A stretch of 64,000 nucleotides of DNA from assembly GCA_964624075.1 (NCBI GenBank), contig CAZUWH010000010.1, positions 1 through 64,000 on the forward strand, read 5' to 3'. Below, in pieces: positions 52,264 through 60,950 of the stretch. Under the pieces are notes generated by a model. The model did not search any database, had not been told where the DNA came from, and worked only from the letters and a program-made list of their open reading frames with translations. The stretch's first letter is position 1; each line of letters starts with the position of its first letter. A program made the translations under genes and the position numbers. The stretch is from CAZUWH01 sp964624075. Lineage in GTDB: Bacteria > Pseudomonadota > Alphaproteobacteria > Rhodospirillales > Rhodospirillaceae.

Positions 52264-53765
52264 GTGCCGCAGAATGCAACCAAGATCCTTGATCATCGAC
52301 CGCTGTTCCGCGAGCCTGAGTATTAGGCTATGCTCAGGGCCAAGCAGGCGCAGTTCGAATGCCCCCATCCCGACGACCATGTCCAGGAGACCATCGACTG
52401 GACATGGTCGTCGGGATTATCGGGAAAAGAACCTGGCCCGCGAAGCACTGATCGTCAATCCGGCCAAGGCGTGTCAGCCGTTGGGAGCCGTGTTCGTGGC
52501 GAGCGGATTCGAAGGAACTCTTTCTTTCGTCCACGGCAACCAGGGCTGTGTTTCCTATTACCGGAGTCACCTGTCACGTCATTTCAAGGAGCCATCGTCG
52601 TGCGTTTCCAGCTCGATGACCGAAGGTGCAGCGGTGTTCGGCGGACTCAATAGCATGATCGACGGTCTTGCCAACGCCTATAACCTCTATGGGCCGAAGA
52701 TGATCGCCGTCTCCACCACCTGTATGACCGAAGTGATCGGCGACGACCTGAACTTCTTCATCATCCAGGCCAAAGACAAAGGGTCGGCGCCGCAGGACTT
52801 TTCTGTTCCCTTTGCCCATACCCCGGCCTTCGTCGGCAGTCATGTCATCGGCTATGATAACATGCTGAAGGATATACTATCCTATTAATGGGCTAGACAG
52901 GAATAAAAGCCAAACACGTTGATCAACATCATCCCTGGTTTCGGTGGCTATTGCGTTGGCAACATCCGCGAACTGAAGCGCATGCTGGATCTGATGGGCA
53001 TGGAGGCAACCATTCTGTCGGATACTTCCGACATCTATGACACGCCATCGGATGGGACCTTCCGGATGTTCGCCGGTGGCACGACACGCTCACGCTACCC
53101 AATACTGCACGGAGAAGACCTTGGGGATGTGTGCTGAGAAAGGACAGGAGATTGCTGCGTTCCATTATCCGCTCGGCGTGTCGGCCACCGATGAATTCCT
53201 CATGAAGGTCTCAGAACTGACCGGCCGACCGATCCCCAAGACCCTAGAGGTAGAACGGGGACGTCTGATCGATGCCATAGCCGATTCACAGGCGCATTTG
53301 TATGGCAAGCGTTATGCTATCTATGGTGATCCCGACTTTGTTCTGGGCATAAGCCGCTTTCTCATGGAAACGGGCGGCGAGCTGGTGCACTGCCTGTCCA
53401 CCAATGGTACCAAGGCCTGGGAGACACAAATGAACGACCTCCTGGCCGCCTCGCCCTTCGGAGCCGGTGGCAAGGCCTGGGCGGGCAAGGACCTCTGGCA
53501 CATGCGTTCGCTTCTGGCGACTGAGCCGGTCGATTTCCTGATCGGTAATTCCTATGGCAAGTATCTGGAACGTGATCTGAAGGTTCCCCTGATCCGTCTG
53601 GCCTTCCCGATCTTCGACCGTCACCATCATCATCGCTTCCCCACCTGGGACTACCAGGGGGCACTCACGGTGCTGGTCAGGATTCTTGACAAAATCTTCG
53701 ATACGATCGATGGAGATACCAACATTCCTGGCGTCACCGACTACAGCTTCGATTTAACGTGTTAG
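52264..53765 (+). pseudogene. nifK: nitrogenase MoFe protein beta chain NifK, frameshifted
   Basis: A GTG at 52264 begins P-Q-N-A-T-K-I-L-D-H-R-P-L-F-R-E-P-E-Y, then a TAG replaces the usual Gln codon. Later pieces follow the family: V-N-P-A-K-A-C-Q-P-L-G-A-V-F-V-A-S-G-F-E-G-T (P-cluster Cys), H-G-N-Q-G-C-V-S-Y-Y-R-S-H-L-S-R-H-F-K-E-P, stops near 52886-52898, I-N-I-I-P-G-F-G, a deletion of about 15 codons with a shift near 53090, and a long final open part from about 53126 to the end (D-Y-S-F-D-L-T). The last 210 codons are undamaged, the first 290 are not. Confidence 0.88.
52367..52417. repeat. 18-bp-arm inverted repeat inside nifK
   Basis: Arms 52367-52384 (ATCCCGACGACCATGTCC) and 52400-52417 are exact reverse complements with 15 bases between. 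The right arm falls where the NifK frame is lost (family I-D-W-T then Y-R-E-K-N), so it may have been copied from the left arm. Confidence 0.75.
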
Positions 53766-53943
53766 CAGGCATGGAGGCAACTTAAGGTCGCAGCGCATGA
53801 ACGTTCAAAGGGCGGGGTGTCCGGGTTTCCGGACCCCCGTCCCATTTCACAGGGGAGGCAGGGGATGCTTCTAGCACGAAGGGATTATGGGGAGCCCTTG
53901 TCCCCTGCACCAGGAACGTTGTGTCGTGCTTGATTCTTCCGCC
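53766..53943. terminator. hairpin after nifK and hldE leader
   Basis: GGGTGTCCGG-gttt-CCGGACCCC at about 53815-53837 forms a strong stem after the nifK stop; it lacks a clear T-run on the plus strand. The rest up to the hldE start shows no gene. Confidence 0.4.
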
Positions 53944-55386
53944 ATGGCCGCTTTAGTTGAATCCCTTGAAGGGAATCACGTTCTGTGTGTCGGCGATGCC
54001 ATGGTTGACCGCTACGTTTACGGTACAGTGGAGCGGGTATCGCCAGAGGCGCCCATTCCCATTCTGCATATCGGCCTGGAAACCAGCATGCCGGGTGGGG
54101 CGGGCAACGTGGTGCGCAACTTGAGTGCTCTTGGTGCCCGGCCGGTGCTTGTCTCGGCTCGCGGAGACGACAGTGCGGGCGAGGAACTGGCTGTTCTGCT
54201 GGCCTGTCATGAGGGGGGGGAAGCCCACCTGGTCACGGAGCCCGGACGCCAGACACCGGTCAAGACCCGCTTCATCGCCCAGGCGCAACAGCTTATGCGT
54301 GTAGATCGTGAGACTGTCGCCCCCCTTTCGACGGCCGGTCGACGAACCTTGGTGGCACAGGCCGTGGCGGCCCTGGAACGGGTGGCGGCGATGGTCCTCT
54401 CGGACTATGGCAAGGGCGTACTGACGGGAGGCGTGGCAGCCGAGTTGATCGCCACCGCCCGGGGACGGGGACGGCCTGTCCTCGTCGATCCCAAGGGTAC
54501 CGATTACGGCCGCTATCGGGGTACGACGCTGCTGACACCGAATCGGCGCGAACTGGCCGAAGCCACCCATCTGCCTGCTGGTAGCGATGCCGAAGTGGTC
54601 GTTGCGGCACGCCGGCTGATCGAGACCTGTGCGGTCGAAGCCGTCCTCGTCACGCGCAGCCAGGATGGCATGACCCTGGTGTCTGCCGATGGGATGGTTC
54701 ATCATCTGCCGGCTGAAGCGCGCGAAGTGTTCGATGTGTCCGGAGCCGGGGATACGGTGGTGGCCACCCTGGCCGCAGCCCTGGCGGGTGGTGTGGGGCT
54801 GGAAGAGGCCGCTCGATTGGCCAATGTTGCCGCCGGCATCGTCGTCGGCAAGGTCGGAACGGCGGTAGCGTCTGCAGCGGAGATCGTGGCGGCGCTTTAC
54901 CATCGGGAGCTGCTCTCGGGTGAGGCGAAGGTGGTGCCTCTGGAAACGGCACTGGAACGTGTGACACGGTGGCGCCAACGTGGCGCGACGGTAGGGTTTA
55001 CCAACGGGTGCTTCGATCTGCTTCATCCCGGTCATGTCTCCCTGCTGCAGCAGGCGCGCGCAGCGTGCGGCCGGCTGATCGTCGGCCTGAACAGCGATGC
55101 CTCGGTCCGGCGCCTGAAGGGACCGAAACGTCCGGTGCAATCCGAGGCGGCCCGCGCGGTGGTCCTGGCCTCGTTGGCAGATGTCGATCTGGTGGTCCTG
55201 TTTGGCAGCGACACGCCCCTGGCCCTGATCGAGGCCATACGCCCCGACGTTCTGGTCAAGGGCGCCGACTACACGGTGGAGAGCGTGGTGGGAGCCCCCT
55301 TGGTACAGGGGTATGGTGGTAGGGTCCTGCTTGCCGGGCTGGAAACGGGATTCAGCACCACTGCGACCATCGCCCGGATGACCTGA
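53944..55386 (+). CDS. hldE: bifunctional heptose 7-phosphate kinase / heptose 1-phosphate adenylyltransferase
   Basis: Makes ADP-heptose for the lipopolysaccharide inner core. The N-terminal ribokinase-like domain (to about residue 310) has C-V-G-D-A-M-V-D-R-Y-V-Y-G, P-G-G-A-G-N-V-V-R-N and the anion-hole D-V-S-G-A-G-D-T-V. The C-terminal nucleotidyltransferase has F-T-N-G-C-F-D-L-L-H-P-G-H and V-K-G-A-D-Y. I choose the ATG at 53944 (M-A-A-L-V-E-S-L) because family similarity begins there; the frame is open from 53887. About 480 residues. An intact hldE implies that the outer membrane still carries heptose. Confidence 0.92.
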   Translation: MAALVESLEGNHVLCVGDAMVDRYVYGTVERVSPEAPIPILHIGLETSMPGGAGNVVRNLSALGARPVLVSARGDDSAGEELAVLLACHEGGEAHLVTEPGRQTPVKTRFIAQAQQLMRVDRETVAPLSTAGRRTLVAQAVAALERVAAMVLSDYGKGVLTGGVAAELIATARGRGRPVLVDPKGTDYGRYRGTTLLTPNRRELAEATHLPAGSDAEVVVAARRLIETCAVEAVLVTRSQDGMTLVSADGMVHHLPAEAREVFDVSGAGDTVVATLAAALAGGVGLEEAARLANVAAGIVVGKVGTAVASAAEIVAALYHRELLSGEAKVVPLETALERVTRWRQRGATVGFTNGCFDLLHPGHVSLLQQARAACGRLIVGLNSDASVRRLKGPKRPVQSEAARAVVLASLADVDLVVLFGSDTPLALIEAIRPDVLVKGADYTVESVVGAPLVQGYGGRVLLAGLETGFSTTATIARMT

Positions 55387-55398
55387 TCCTATCAGGTC
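55380..55398. terminator. short bidirectional hairpin between convergent genes
   Basis: GACCTGA-tccta-TCAGGTC, 7-bp perfect arms, spans the hldE stop codon and ends at the stop of the convergent methyltransferase gene. The position suits a shared terminator, though no long T-run follows on either side. Confidence 0.45.
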
Positions 55399-56266
55399 AA
55401 AGGACAGGAGTCTGATCGCCCTGTTCCGGCGCCCGATCGCCTTCCGGCAGGGCTTCTCGCTGGATTTCATATAACATGAGCGCCGTCGCAATCGCGAGGT
55501 TCAACGAATCAGCGTGGCCTGTCATGGGAATCCTGACCAGCCGGGTACAAAGCCTGGCCAGGGCTGGAGAAAGACCGGGGCCCTCGCTGCCCATCAGCAG
55601 CAGTATCGGCCCCTGATAGCCCCGCCGGAAATCCTCGCGTGCAGAGGGGTGCGCCCCAACGACCTCGCCCGGCCAGCTGACGCACCATTGTCGGAAATCC
55701 TCTGGGTCCATCCGGACAAGGGGAACGTTGAAAATCGAGCCCATGGTTGCCCGCACGGCTTCCCGTGCATATGGATCACAGCAGGTTCCGACCAGTATGA
55801 TCCCTCTTGCGCCAACGGCATCGGCCGTCCGTACGATCGTTCCAAGATTGCCGGGATCGCGGACTTCCTCCAGCGCCACCCACACTGCACTCCGTGCCAC
55901 GATGGCCGGGGGTTTTCCCCACCGCTGGGCAAAAACGGCGAGCAGATCCTGTGGGTTGTCCCGGATGGCGATTTTCGCAAACACTGGTTCTGACACGTCA
56001 AGACAGGTGGCGCCCTGTGCCGCGGCCCATGCGATCAGATTAGTCCGGATCCGGCTCGTGTCGCTCGTACTGCTCCGTATCAGAAGAAAACGCGGGTTCC
56101 AGCTTTGCTCACGGGCGGTGGCGATTACCCGCAGTCCTTCGGCCACGAATAGGCCATTTTCCCGACGGCCTTTGCGCCGGTCAAGAGCACGGATCAGCTT
56201 GACGATTGGATTGGATGTACTCGTAATAGTATAGACTAGTTGATGTTGATCAATTATTAAGGTCAT
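55397..56266 (-). CDS. TrmH/SpoU-family RNA 2'-O-methyltransferase
   Basis: SPOUT-class enzyme that methylates a ribose in rRNA or tRNA. An N-terminal substrate-binding part (S-N-P-I-V-K-L-I-R-A-L, G-L-F-V-A-E-G) precedes the knot domain with V-R-D-P-G-N-L-G-T-I-V-R-T-A-D-A-V-G, L-L-M-G-S-E-G-P-G-L and I-P-M-T-G-H-A-D-S-L-N-L-A-I-A-T-A. At 289 residues it fits RlmB-like proteins; the target site cannot be told. Its start overlaps the end of the upstream methyltransferase gene by 17 bases. Confidence 0.87.
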   Translation of the reverse strand: MTLIIDQHQLVYTITSTSNPIVKLIRALDRRKGRRENGLFVAEGLRVIATAREQSWNPRFLLIRSSTSDTSRIRTNLIAWAAAQGATCLDVSEPVFAKIAIRDNPQDLLAVFAQRWGKPPAIVARSAVWVALEEVRDPGNLGTIVRTADAVGARGIILVGTCCDPYAREAVRATMGSIFNVPLVRMDPEDFRQWCVSWPGEVVGAHPSAREDFRRGYQGPILLLMGSEGPGLSPALARLCTRLVRIPMTGHADSLNLAIATALMLYEIQREALPEGDRAPEQGDQTPVL

Positions 56267-57194
56267 AGCTTGTCCAACGTGTAAACAGGGAGGTAGACAA
56301 GGTTCGCCCTCCCCCGGCTTCTTGCAGGATCAACTCGCCACTTGTGAAGCACCCACCCCGTCCGGCCAGGACTTCCCGCGCCAGAAGATCGAACGACAGA
56401 CTGGAAGCACGAACCGCATACGTGGTCAGGATCAAAAAGGCCCGTCTGTTCTCAAGGAGGCGTGCACAGTTCTGCAACAGGTCAGGCAGATCCTGGAACA
56501 GATTCCACACCTCACCATCCGGGCCACGACCAAATTTCGGTGGATCCAACAGCACACCGTGGTACGTCCGCTCACGACGAACCTCGCGGGCCGTGAACTT
56601 GCGGGCGTCGTCAAGAATCCAGCGGATCGGTGCCCGTTCCAGACCGGCCGAGGCTTGATTCAGACGTGCCCATTCGATCGCCTTGCGCGAGGCATCCACG
56701 TGTGTCACGTCCGCCCCTGCAACTAAGGCGAGAATGGACGCCGCGCCCGTATAGCCGAAAAGATTGAGGAGACGCGGCCGTTGTTCCCCAAACTGCCGCA
56801 GCAGCCGTACCATGCTGGCGATCCACTGCCAATGGGGGTATTGTTCGGGGAATATGCCGAGATGACAGAAGGAACCGAACCGGCAGTTCATGGGGATCCC
56901 GTCCATGGAGATGGACCAGGTCACAGGGGAGGCGCCACGCAACTGCCAGCGTCCCTTCCCGCTATCCTCTATGCTGTCGAACGAACCATCGGCGGCCTGC
57001 CAGATCCTGGCTTCCCGGTGTGGCGACCACATGGCTTGCGGCTCTGGTCGATCAACCGTGATGCCGCCAAACCGTTCCAGCTTGCGCCCGCGGCCGGAGT
57101 CCAACAGCGCGTAATCAGGAAAGCCCTCGGTGACGGCCAGAAGAATCTGCCCTGTCTTGTTCCATTCCACGGTTGCCTGGCGTCTCGTTTCCAA
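56250..57194 (-). CDS. class I SAM-dependent methyltransferase (RlmI/RlmK-like)
   Basis: A 314-residue Rossmann-fold methyltransferase. Motif I is L-L-N-L-F-G-Y-T-G-A-A-S-I-L-A, acidic loop V-D-A-S-R-K-A-I-E-W-A-R-L-N, and motif IV is L-L-D-P-P-K-F-G-R-G-P, the D-P-P-K form used by rRNA m5C/m2G methyltransferases of the RlmI type. An N-terminal strand-rich part reads L-L-D-S-G-R-G-R-K-L-E-R-F-G-G. It lies about 14 bases after recJ and overlaps the TrmH-type gene, so glpX, recJ and the two methyltransferase genes look like one operon. Confidence 0.83.
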   Translation of the reverse strand: METRRQATVEWNKTGQILLAVTEGFPDYALLDSGRGRKLERFGGITVDRPEPQAMWSPHREARIWQAADGSFDSIEDSGKGRWQLRGASPVTWSISMDGIPMNCRFGSFCHLGIFPEQYPHWQWIASMVRLLRQFGEQRPRLLNLFGYTGAASILALVAGADVTHVDASRKAIEWARLNQASAGLERAPIRWILDDARKFTAREVRRERTYHGVLLDPPKFGRGPDGEVWNLFQDLPDLLQNCARLLENRRAFLILTTYAVRASSLSFDLLAREVLAGRGGCFTSGELILQEAGGGRTLSTSLFTRWTSYDLNN

Positions 57195-57208
57195 ATTCCC
57201 TCAACCGC

Positions 57209-58972
57209 TTACCGCGCGTAAGCGGCGTCTTCGATGAAGAGCTGAACACTGCTCCGTCCCTGCCAGATATCATGGTGCAAAGTCCCAGCAACATGCATCA
57301 GGATGCCATTGTTGGCAAGCAGCGCATAACCCAGATCGGAATCAGCACTGCGGAAGGCAATGGCCTTCAAGCGTGCCCCCCCATTGCTGACCAGTGTGCA
57401 GCGCACATGTCCAGACCCCACGATCCCAGGCCGTACCACGCGTACATTGGCGAACGCGAAACGTGGCACGGGATTGCCGGAACCAAACGGCCCTAATTGA
57501 CGCAGAGCATCTACCAGGGGAAAAGTCGCAGCGGCGGGCTCCATTGCGCCTTCCAGCCATAAAGTCGGTGTGAGCACGTCAACGGTTATCGTCAAACGCT
57601 CGACCAGAAAGTCATGAAACGTTCGCAGATTTTCCAGTCGGACCGCAAAGCCTGCCGCCATGGCATGACCACCACCGGCTTCCAGCAGACCCTCTACCCG
57701 CGCCGCCAGCACGACAGCGCCCAAATCGATGCCGGGAACCGAACGGCCAGATCCCTTGGCCACCTGTCCCTCGATGGAGAACACACAGGTGGGCCGATTG
57801 TAACGCTCTTTCAGGCGGCCGGCGACGATGCCGATCACCCCCGGGTGCCAGTGCTGACCGGCCACGAAGATCAGGGGGACTTCCTTTTCGGTCCGATCGT
57901 CGAGCTGCTTCAGGGCAGCCTGCAGAACCTGTTCTTCGATTCCCTGGCGATCCTGGTTGTGGGTATCAAGCAAACGGGCCAGGGTCAGGGCTTCAGCCGG
58001 ATCGTTGGTGGACAGCAGCCGGGCGCCCAGGTTAGCCTGCCCCACCCGACCCCCGGCATTGACGCGTGGTCCGAGCAGAAACCCCAGATGCCAGGCGTCG
58101 GGAAAATCGTGCAGCCCGGCCACTTCGGCCAGGGCGTTGAGTCCGGCATTGCCGTGCCAGGCCATGACCTTGAGTCCCTGCGCAACCAGAGCACGATTTA
58201 CTCCCACGAGCGGCACCATGTCGCAAACGGTGCCGAGCGCTACCAGGTCGAGCCACTGCATCGGATCGGGCGCCGGTCGGGTGGCCGTATACCAGCCTGC
58301 CTCACGCAAGAGGCGGTTGGTTGCCACCGTCACCAGAAAGGCCACACCCACTGCCGCCAGATGACCATGCGAACTGGTTTCGTCAAGCCGGTTGGGATTG
58401 ACGATCGCAAGGGCTTCGGGCAGGGAAATTTCCGTCTTGTGGTGGTCTACAACCACGACATCGAGCCCTGCCGCTGCTGCTGCCGCCAGCGGCTCGAAGG
58501 CGGATGTACCGCAATCCACCGTCACCACCAGAGCCGCCCCGGCTTCCTGCAGTTTCAGGAGCGCGGCGGTATTGGGGCCATAGCCTTCATCGATGCGATC
58601 GGGCACATACAGGATGACTCGTCCGCCAGCGGCCTCGATGAAGCGTTTCATCAACGCGACGGAGGTGGCACCGTCCACATCGTAATCGCCGAACACGGCC
58701 ACAGTTTCTGCCCCCATGATGGCGGCTGCCAGACGCGTTGCCACCTTGTCCATACCTTTCAAGTGGAAAGGGTCCGGGAGGTAGTGTCGCAATCTTGGGG
58801 AAAGGTGTGTTTCCACCGCTTCAAGAGGGATGCCCTGTCGGGCTAGAACCCGGGCCACCAGGTCAGACAGGCCGGCACCCTGACACAAGGCCAGGGCGCT
58901 GCGCTCATCAATACCATGACACCGCCAGTGCCGGCCGGTAATGGAGCGGGCAACACCCAGAAATGGTACCAT
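57209..58972 (-). CDS. recJ: single-stranded-DNA-specific exonuclease RecJ
   Basis: 5'-3' ssDNA exonuclease for recombination and mismatch repair. DHH-family motifs: V-F-G-D-Y-D-V-D-G-A-T-S, V-D-C-G-T-S, V-V-V-D-H-H-K-T and the DHHA1 end G-G-G-H-A-M-A-A-G-F, followed by the OB-type C-terminal domain (F-G-S-G-N-P-V-P-R-F-A). I start at M-V-P-F-L-G-V-A-R-S at 58972, which fits the family and avoids overlap with glpX; the frame is open to 59011. About 587 residues. Confidence 0.92.
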   Translation of the reverse strand: MVPFLGVARSITGRHWRCHGIDERSALALCQGAGLSDLVARVLARQGIPLEAVETHLSPRLRHYLPDPFHLKGMDKVATRLAAAIMGAETVAVFGDYDVDGATSVALMKRFIEAAGGRVILYVPDRIDEGYGPNTAALLKLQEAGAALVVTVDCGTSAFEPLAAAAAAGLDVVVVDHHKTEISLPEALAIVNPNRLDETSSHGHLAAVGVAFLVTVATNRLLREAGWYTATRPAPDPMQWLDLVALGTVCDMVPLVGVNRALVAQGLKVMAWHGNAGLNALAEVAGLHDFPDAWHLGFLLGPRVNAGGRVGQANLGARLLSTNDPAEALTLARLLDTHNQDRQGIEEQVLQAALKQLDDRTEKEVPLIFVAGQHWHPGVIGIVAGRLKERYNRPTCVFSIEGQVAKGSGRSVPGIDLGAVVLAARVEGLLEAGGGHAMAAGFAVRLENLRTFHDFLVERLTITVDVLTPTLWLEGAMEPAAATFPLVDALRQLGPFGSGNPVPRFAFANVRVVRPGIVGSGHVRCTLVSNGGARLKAIAFRSADSDLGYALLANNGILMHVAGTLHHDIWQGRSSVQLFIEDAAYAR

Positions 58973-58991
58973 CTCCCCGCATTGACCGGGA

Positions 58992-59987
58992 TCAGCAGCC
59001 ACGCAATCCATAGTCAGCCTTGTGGGTGAAATCGTGATGGGCCTGGACGCGGCGCACGGTACCGCTCTTTGAACGCATCACGAGCGAATTGGTGATGGCG
59101 CCGCCCATGCAGCGACGTACACCTTTTAGCATCGCACTGTCCGTGACACCGGTTGCGGCGAACATGACATCTCCCCGTGCTAGTTCGGCCACGGTATAGA
59201 TTCGATCCCCGGCCGCTCCCATGGCCCACCCCCGCGGGGCTTCGGCAGACTGGACCAGCCGGCCCTGCATTTGTCCGCCAATGCAGCGCAAGGCAGCGGC
59301 GGTCAGCACACCCTCCGCGGCGCCGCCGCGGCCGATGAACAGGTCGATTCCCGCTTCCGTGTCACAGGTTGCTATGCCGGCCGCTACATCGCCGTCGAGA
59401 ATGAGCATCACCCGGGCACCGGCCTTGCGCACCTCGGCCATCAACGCCTGGTGCCGTGGCCGGTCAAGCATGTATACTAGCAGATCCGACACCTTCACAC
59501 CCTTAGCCTGGGCTAGGTGATGCAGGTTGTCTGCCACCGGTCGATCCAGGTCGACCACGTCCGCCGGCAGGCCGGGACCAACGATCAGCTTGTCCATGTA
59601 AGCGGTATGAGGTACCAGGAAGCTACCGGCTTCGGCTATGGCTACGATGGACAACGCATTGGCACCTCCCTTGGCGGTAATGGTGTTGCCTTCCAGGGGG
59701 TCGATAGCGATATCGACCTGCGGTCCCACGCCGATACCGAGCCGCTCCCCCGGAAACAGAAGGGGTGAGTCGCGTTCGCCAAGAACGATTATGCCATTGA
59801 TGGCCAGACCGTTCAAGGCGCCGTGCGCTGCCTGCACCGCAGCCAGGTCGGCGGCGCGATCGTCCCCCTTACCGACGAAAGCGGCGGCAGCCAGGGCGGC
59901 AGCTTCGGTCACTCGCATCGCTTCCAGCGCCAGATTGCGGTCCATGTATGCGAGCCCGGCGACAGGTACCTCCGGCTGTTCTGGCAT
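58992..59987 (-). CDS. glpX: class II fructose-1,6-bisphosphatase GlpX
   Basis: Gluconeogenic (or Calvin cycle) phosphatase of the Li-sensitive fold. Motifs: G-K-G-D-D-R-A-A-D (metal-binding), I-D-P-L-E-G-N-T (D-P-x-E-G-T type), D-G-D-V-A-A-G-I and F-I-G-R-G-G-A-A-E-G-V. The start M-P-E-Q-P-E-V-P at 59987 gives 331 residues, the family length; upstream codons in frame show no similarity. It lies just before recJ. No other Calvin-cycle gene is in the window. Confidence 0.92.
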   Translation of the reverse strand: MPEQPEVPVAGLAYMDRNLALEAMRVTEAAALAAAAFVGKGDDRAADLAAVQAAHGALNGLAINGIIVLGERDSPLLFPGERLGIGVGPQVDIAIDPLEGNTITAKGGANALSIVAIAEAGSFLVPHTAYMDKLIVGPGLPADVVDLDRPVADNLHHLAQAKGVKVSDLLVYMLDRPRHQALMAEVRKAGARVMLILDGDVAAGIATCDTEAGIDLFIGRGGAAEGVLTAAALRCIGGQMQGRLVQSAEAPRGWAMGAAGDRIYTVAELARGDVMFAATGVTDSAMLKGVRRCMGGAITNSLVMRSKSGTVRRVQAHHDFTHKADYGLRGC

Positions 59988-60251
59988 GATGGCCCCTCTT
60001 CTTCCCCTTCCCTGCTTCGATGTGGCTGACGTACTGGCGCAGTATGAAAGAGCATAAGACAAATCGGTTGGCGGCTGAAGCCGGAAAATTGCTGCTGCAT
60101 ACCGGCCGACCGGGATGGTGCACTGCTGTCTGTGCAAGGCGGCGTGGATAACCGGAACAGCCCGATAGGAGTGGGGTAATTCAGAGGACATTGATTCTAC
60201 TTTACATGATTCCAGGACTGATATCACGATGCTATGGAGCACCCATGAGTC

Positions 60252-60950
60252 TCACATACACCTTCTCCTCTCCCCCCCCTCCTTCCTCTGTTCCTCATCC
60301 TGGTCTTGGGGGTTGAGAAGCGGATGGGAGGGAGCGGGAGTACCATTGACGTCAACGACTTCCTCCCTGACTCGTGCCTGTCCCGTTGCAACTAGCCGCA
60401 AGGCCAAGGGATAGAGACGATGCTCGGCCTCAAGCACACGCGCTGCCAGGCGGTCGGGGTCGTCGCCAGACAGGACGGGAACCACGGCCTGGGCCACAAT
60501 GGGGCCCTCGTCCATCGCCGGGCGGACGAAGTGGACGGTGCAGCCGGTGAAACGCACGCCGGCGGCCAGGGCACGGGTATGCGTATGCAATCCACGAAAC
60601 GCCGGGAGCAGCGAGGGATGAATGTTGAGGATCCGATCCGGCCACCCGGCGACGAAGTCAGCCGTCAGCAGCCGCATGAATCCTGCCAGGCACAACAACT
60701 GGGCCCCGGCGTCGCGCAGACAGCGGTCAAGGGCAGCTTCGAAAGCCGGTCGTCCGGCGTAGTCGTGAGGATCGATGACGGCGGTTGGAACGCCGGCATG
60801 AACGGCACGTGTTAATCCCACCACGGCGGGGACATCAGATATCACTTGAATAATCTTGGCCGGGAAGTCCAGCGCGGTTGTCGCGTCGATCAGCGCCTGG
60901 AGATTCGATCCCCGGCCGGAGATCAGGACAGCGACCTTCAACCGCGCCAT
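60252..60950 (-). CDS. purN: phosphoribosylglycinamide formyltransferase
   Basis: Transfers formyl from 10-formyl-THF to GAR in purine synthesis. N-terminus V-A-V-L-I-S-G-R-G-S-N-L-Q-A-L-I, catalytic region L-C-L-A-G-F-M-R, N-I-H-P-S-L-L-P-A-F-R-G-L-H-T-H and G-x-T-V-H-F-V. The catalytic Asn-His-Asp are present (N-I-H; D-E-G-P-I). At 232 residues it is slightly longer than average owing to a charged tail. Its start overlaps the purM end by 13 bases. The 264 bases to glpX downstream hold nothing recognised. Confidence 0.93.
   Translation of the reverse strand: MARLKVAVLISGRGSNLQALIDATTALDFPAKIIQVISDVPAVVGLTRAVHAGVPTAVIDPHDYAGRPAFEAALDRCLRDAGAQLLCLAGFMRLLTADFVAGWPDRILNIHPSLLPAFRGLHTHTRALAAGVRFTGCTVHFVRPAMDEGPIVAQAVVPVLSGDDPDRLAARVLEAEHRLYPLALRLVATGQARVREEVVDVNGTPAPSHPLLNPQDQDEEQRKEGGERRRCM

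Noticed and set aside
53953..55491. 512-codon minus-strand ORF opposite hldE
   Set aside because: Shadow of hldE in GC-rich DNA; composition rich in H, R, Q with no motifs, whereas the plus strand has complete HldE motifs.
57614..58846. 410-codon plus-strand ORF opposite recJ
   Set aside because: Antisense shadow; RecJ DHH motifs on the minus strand are decisive.
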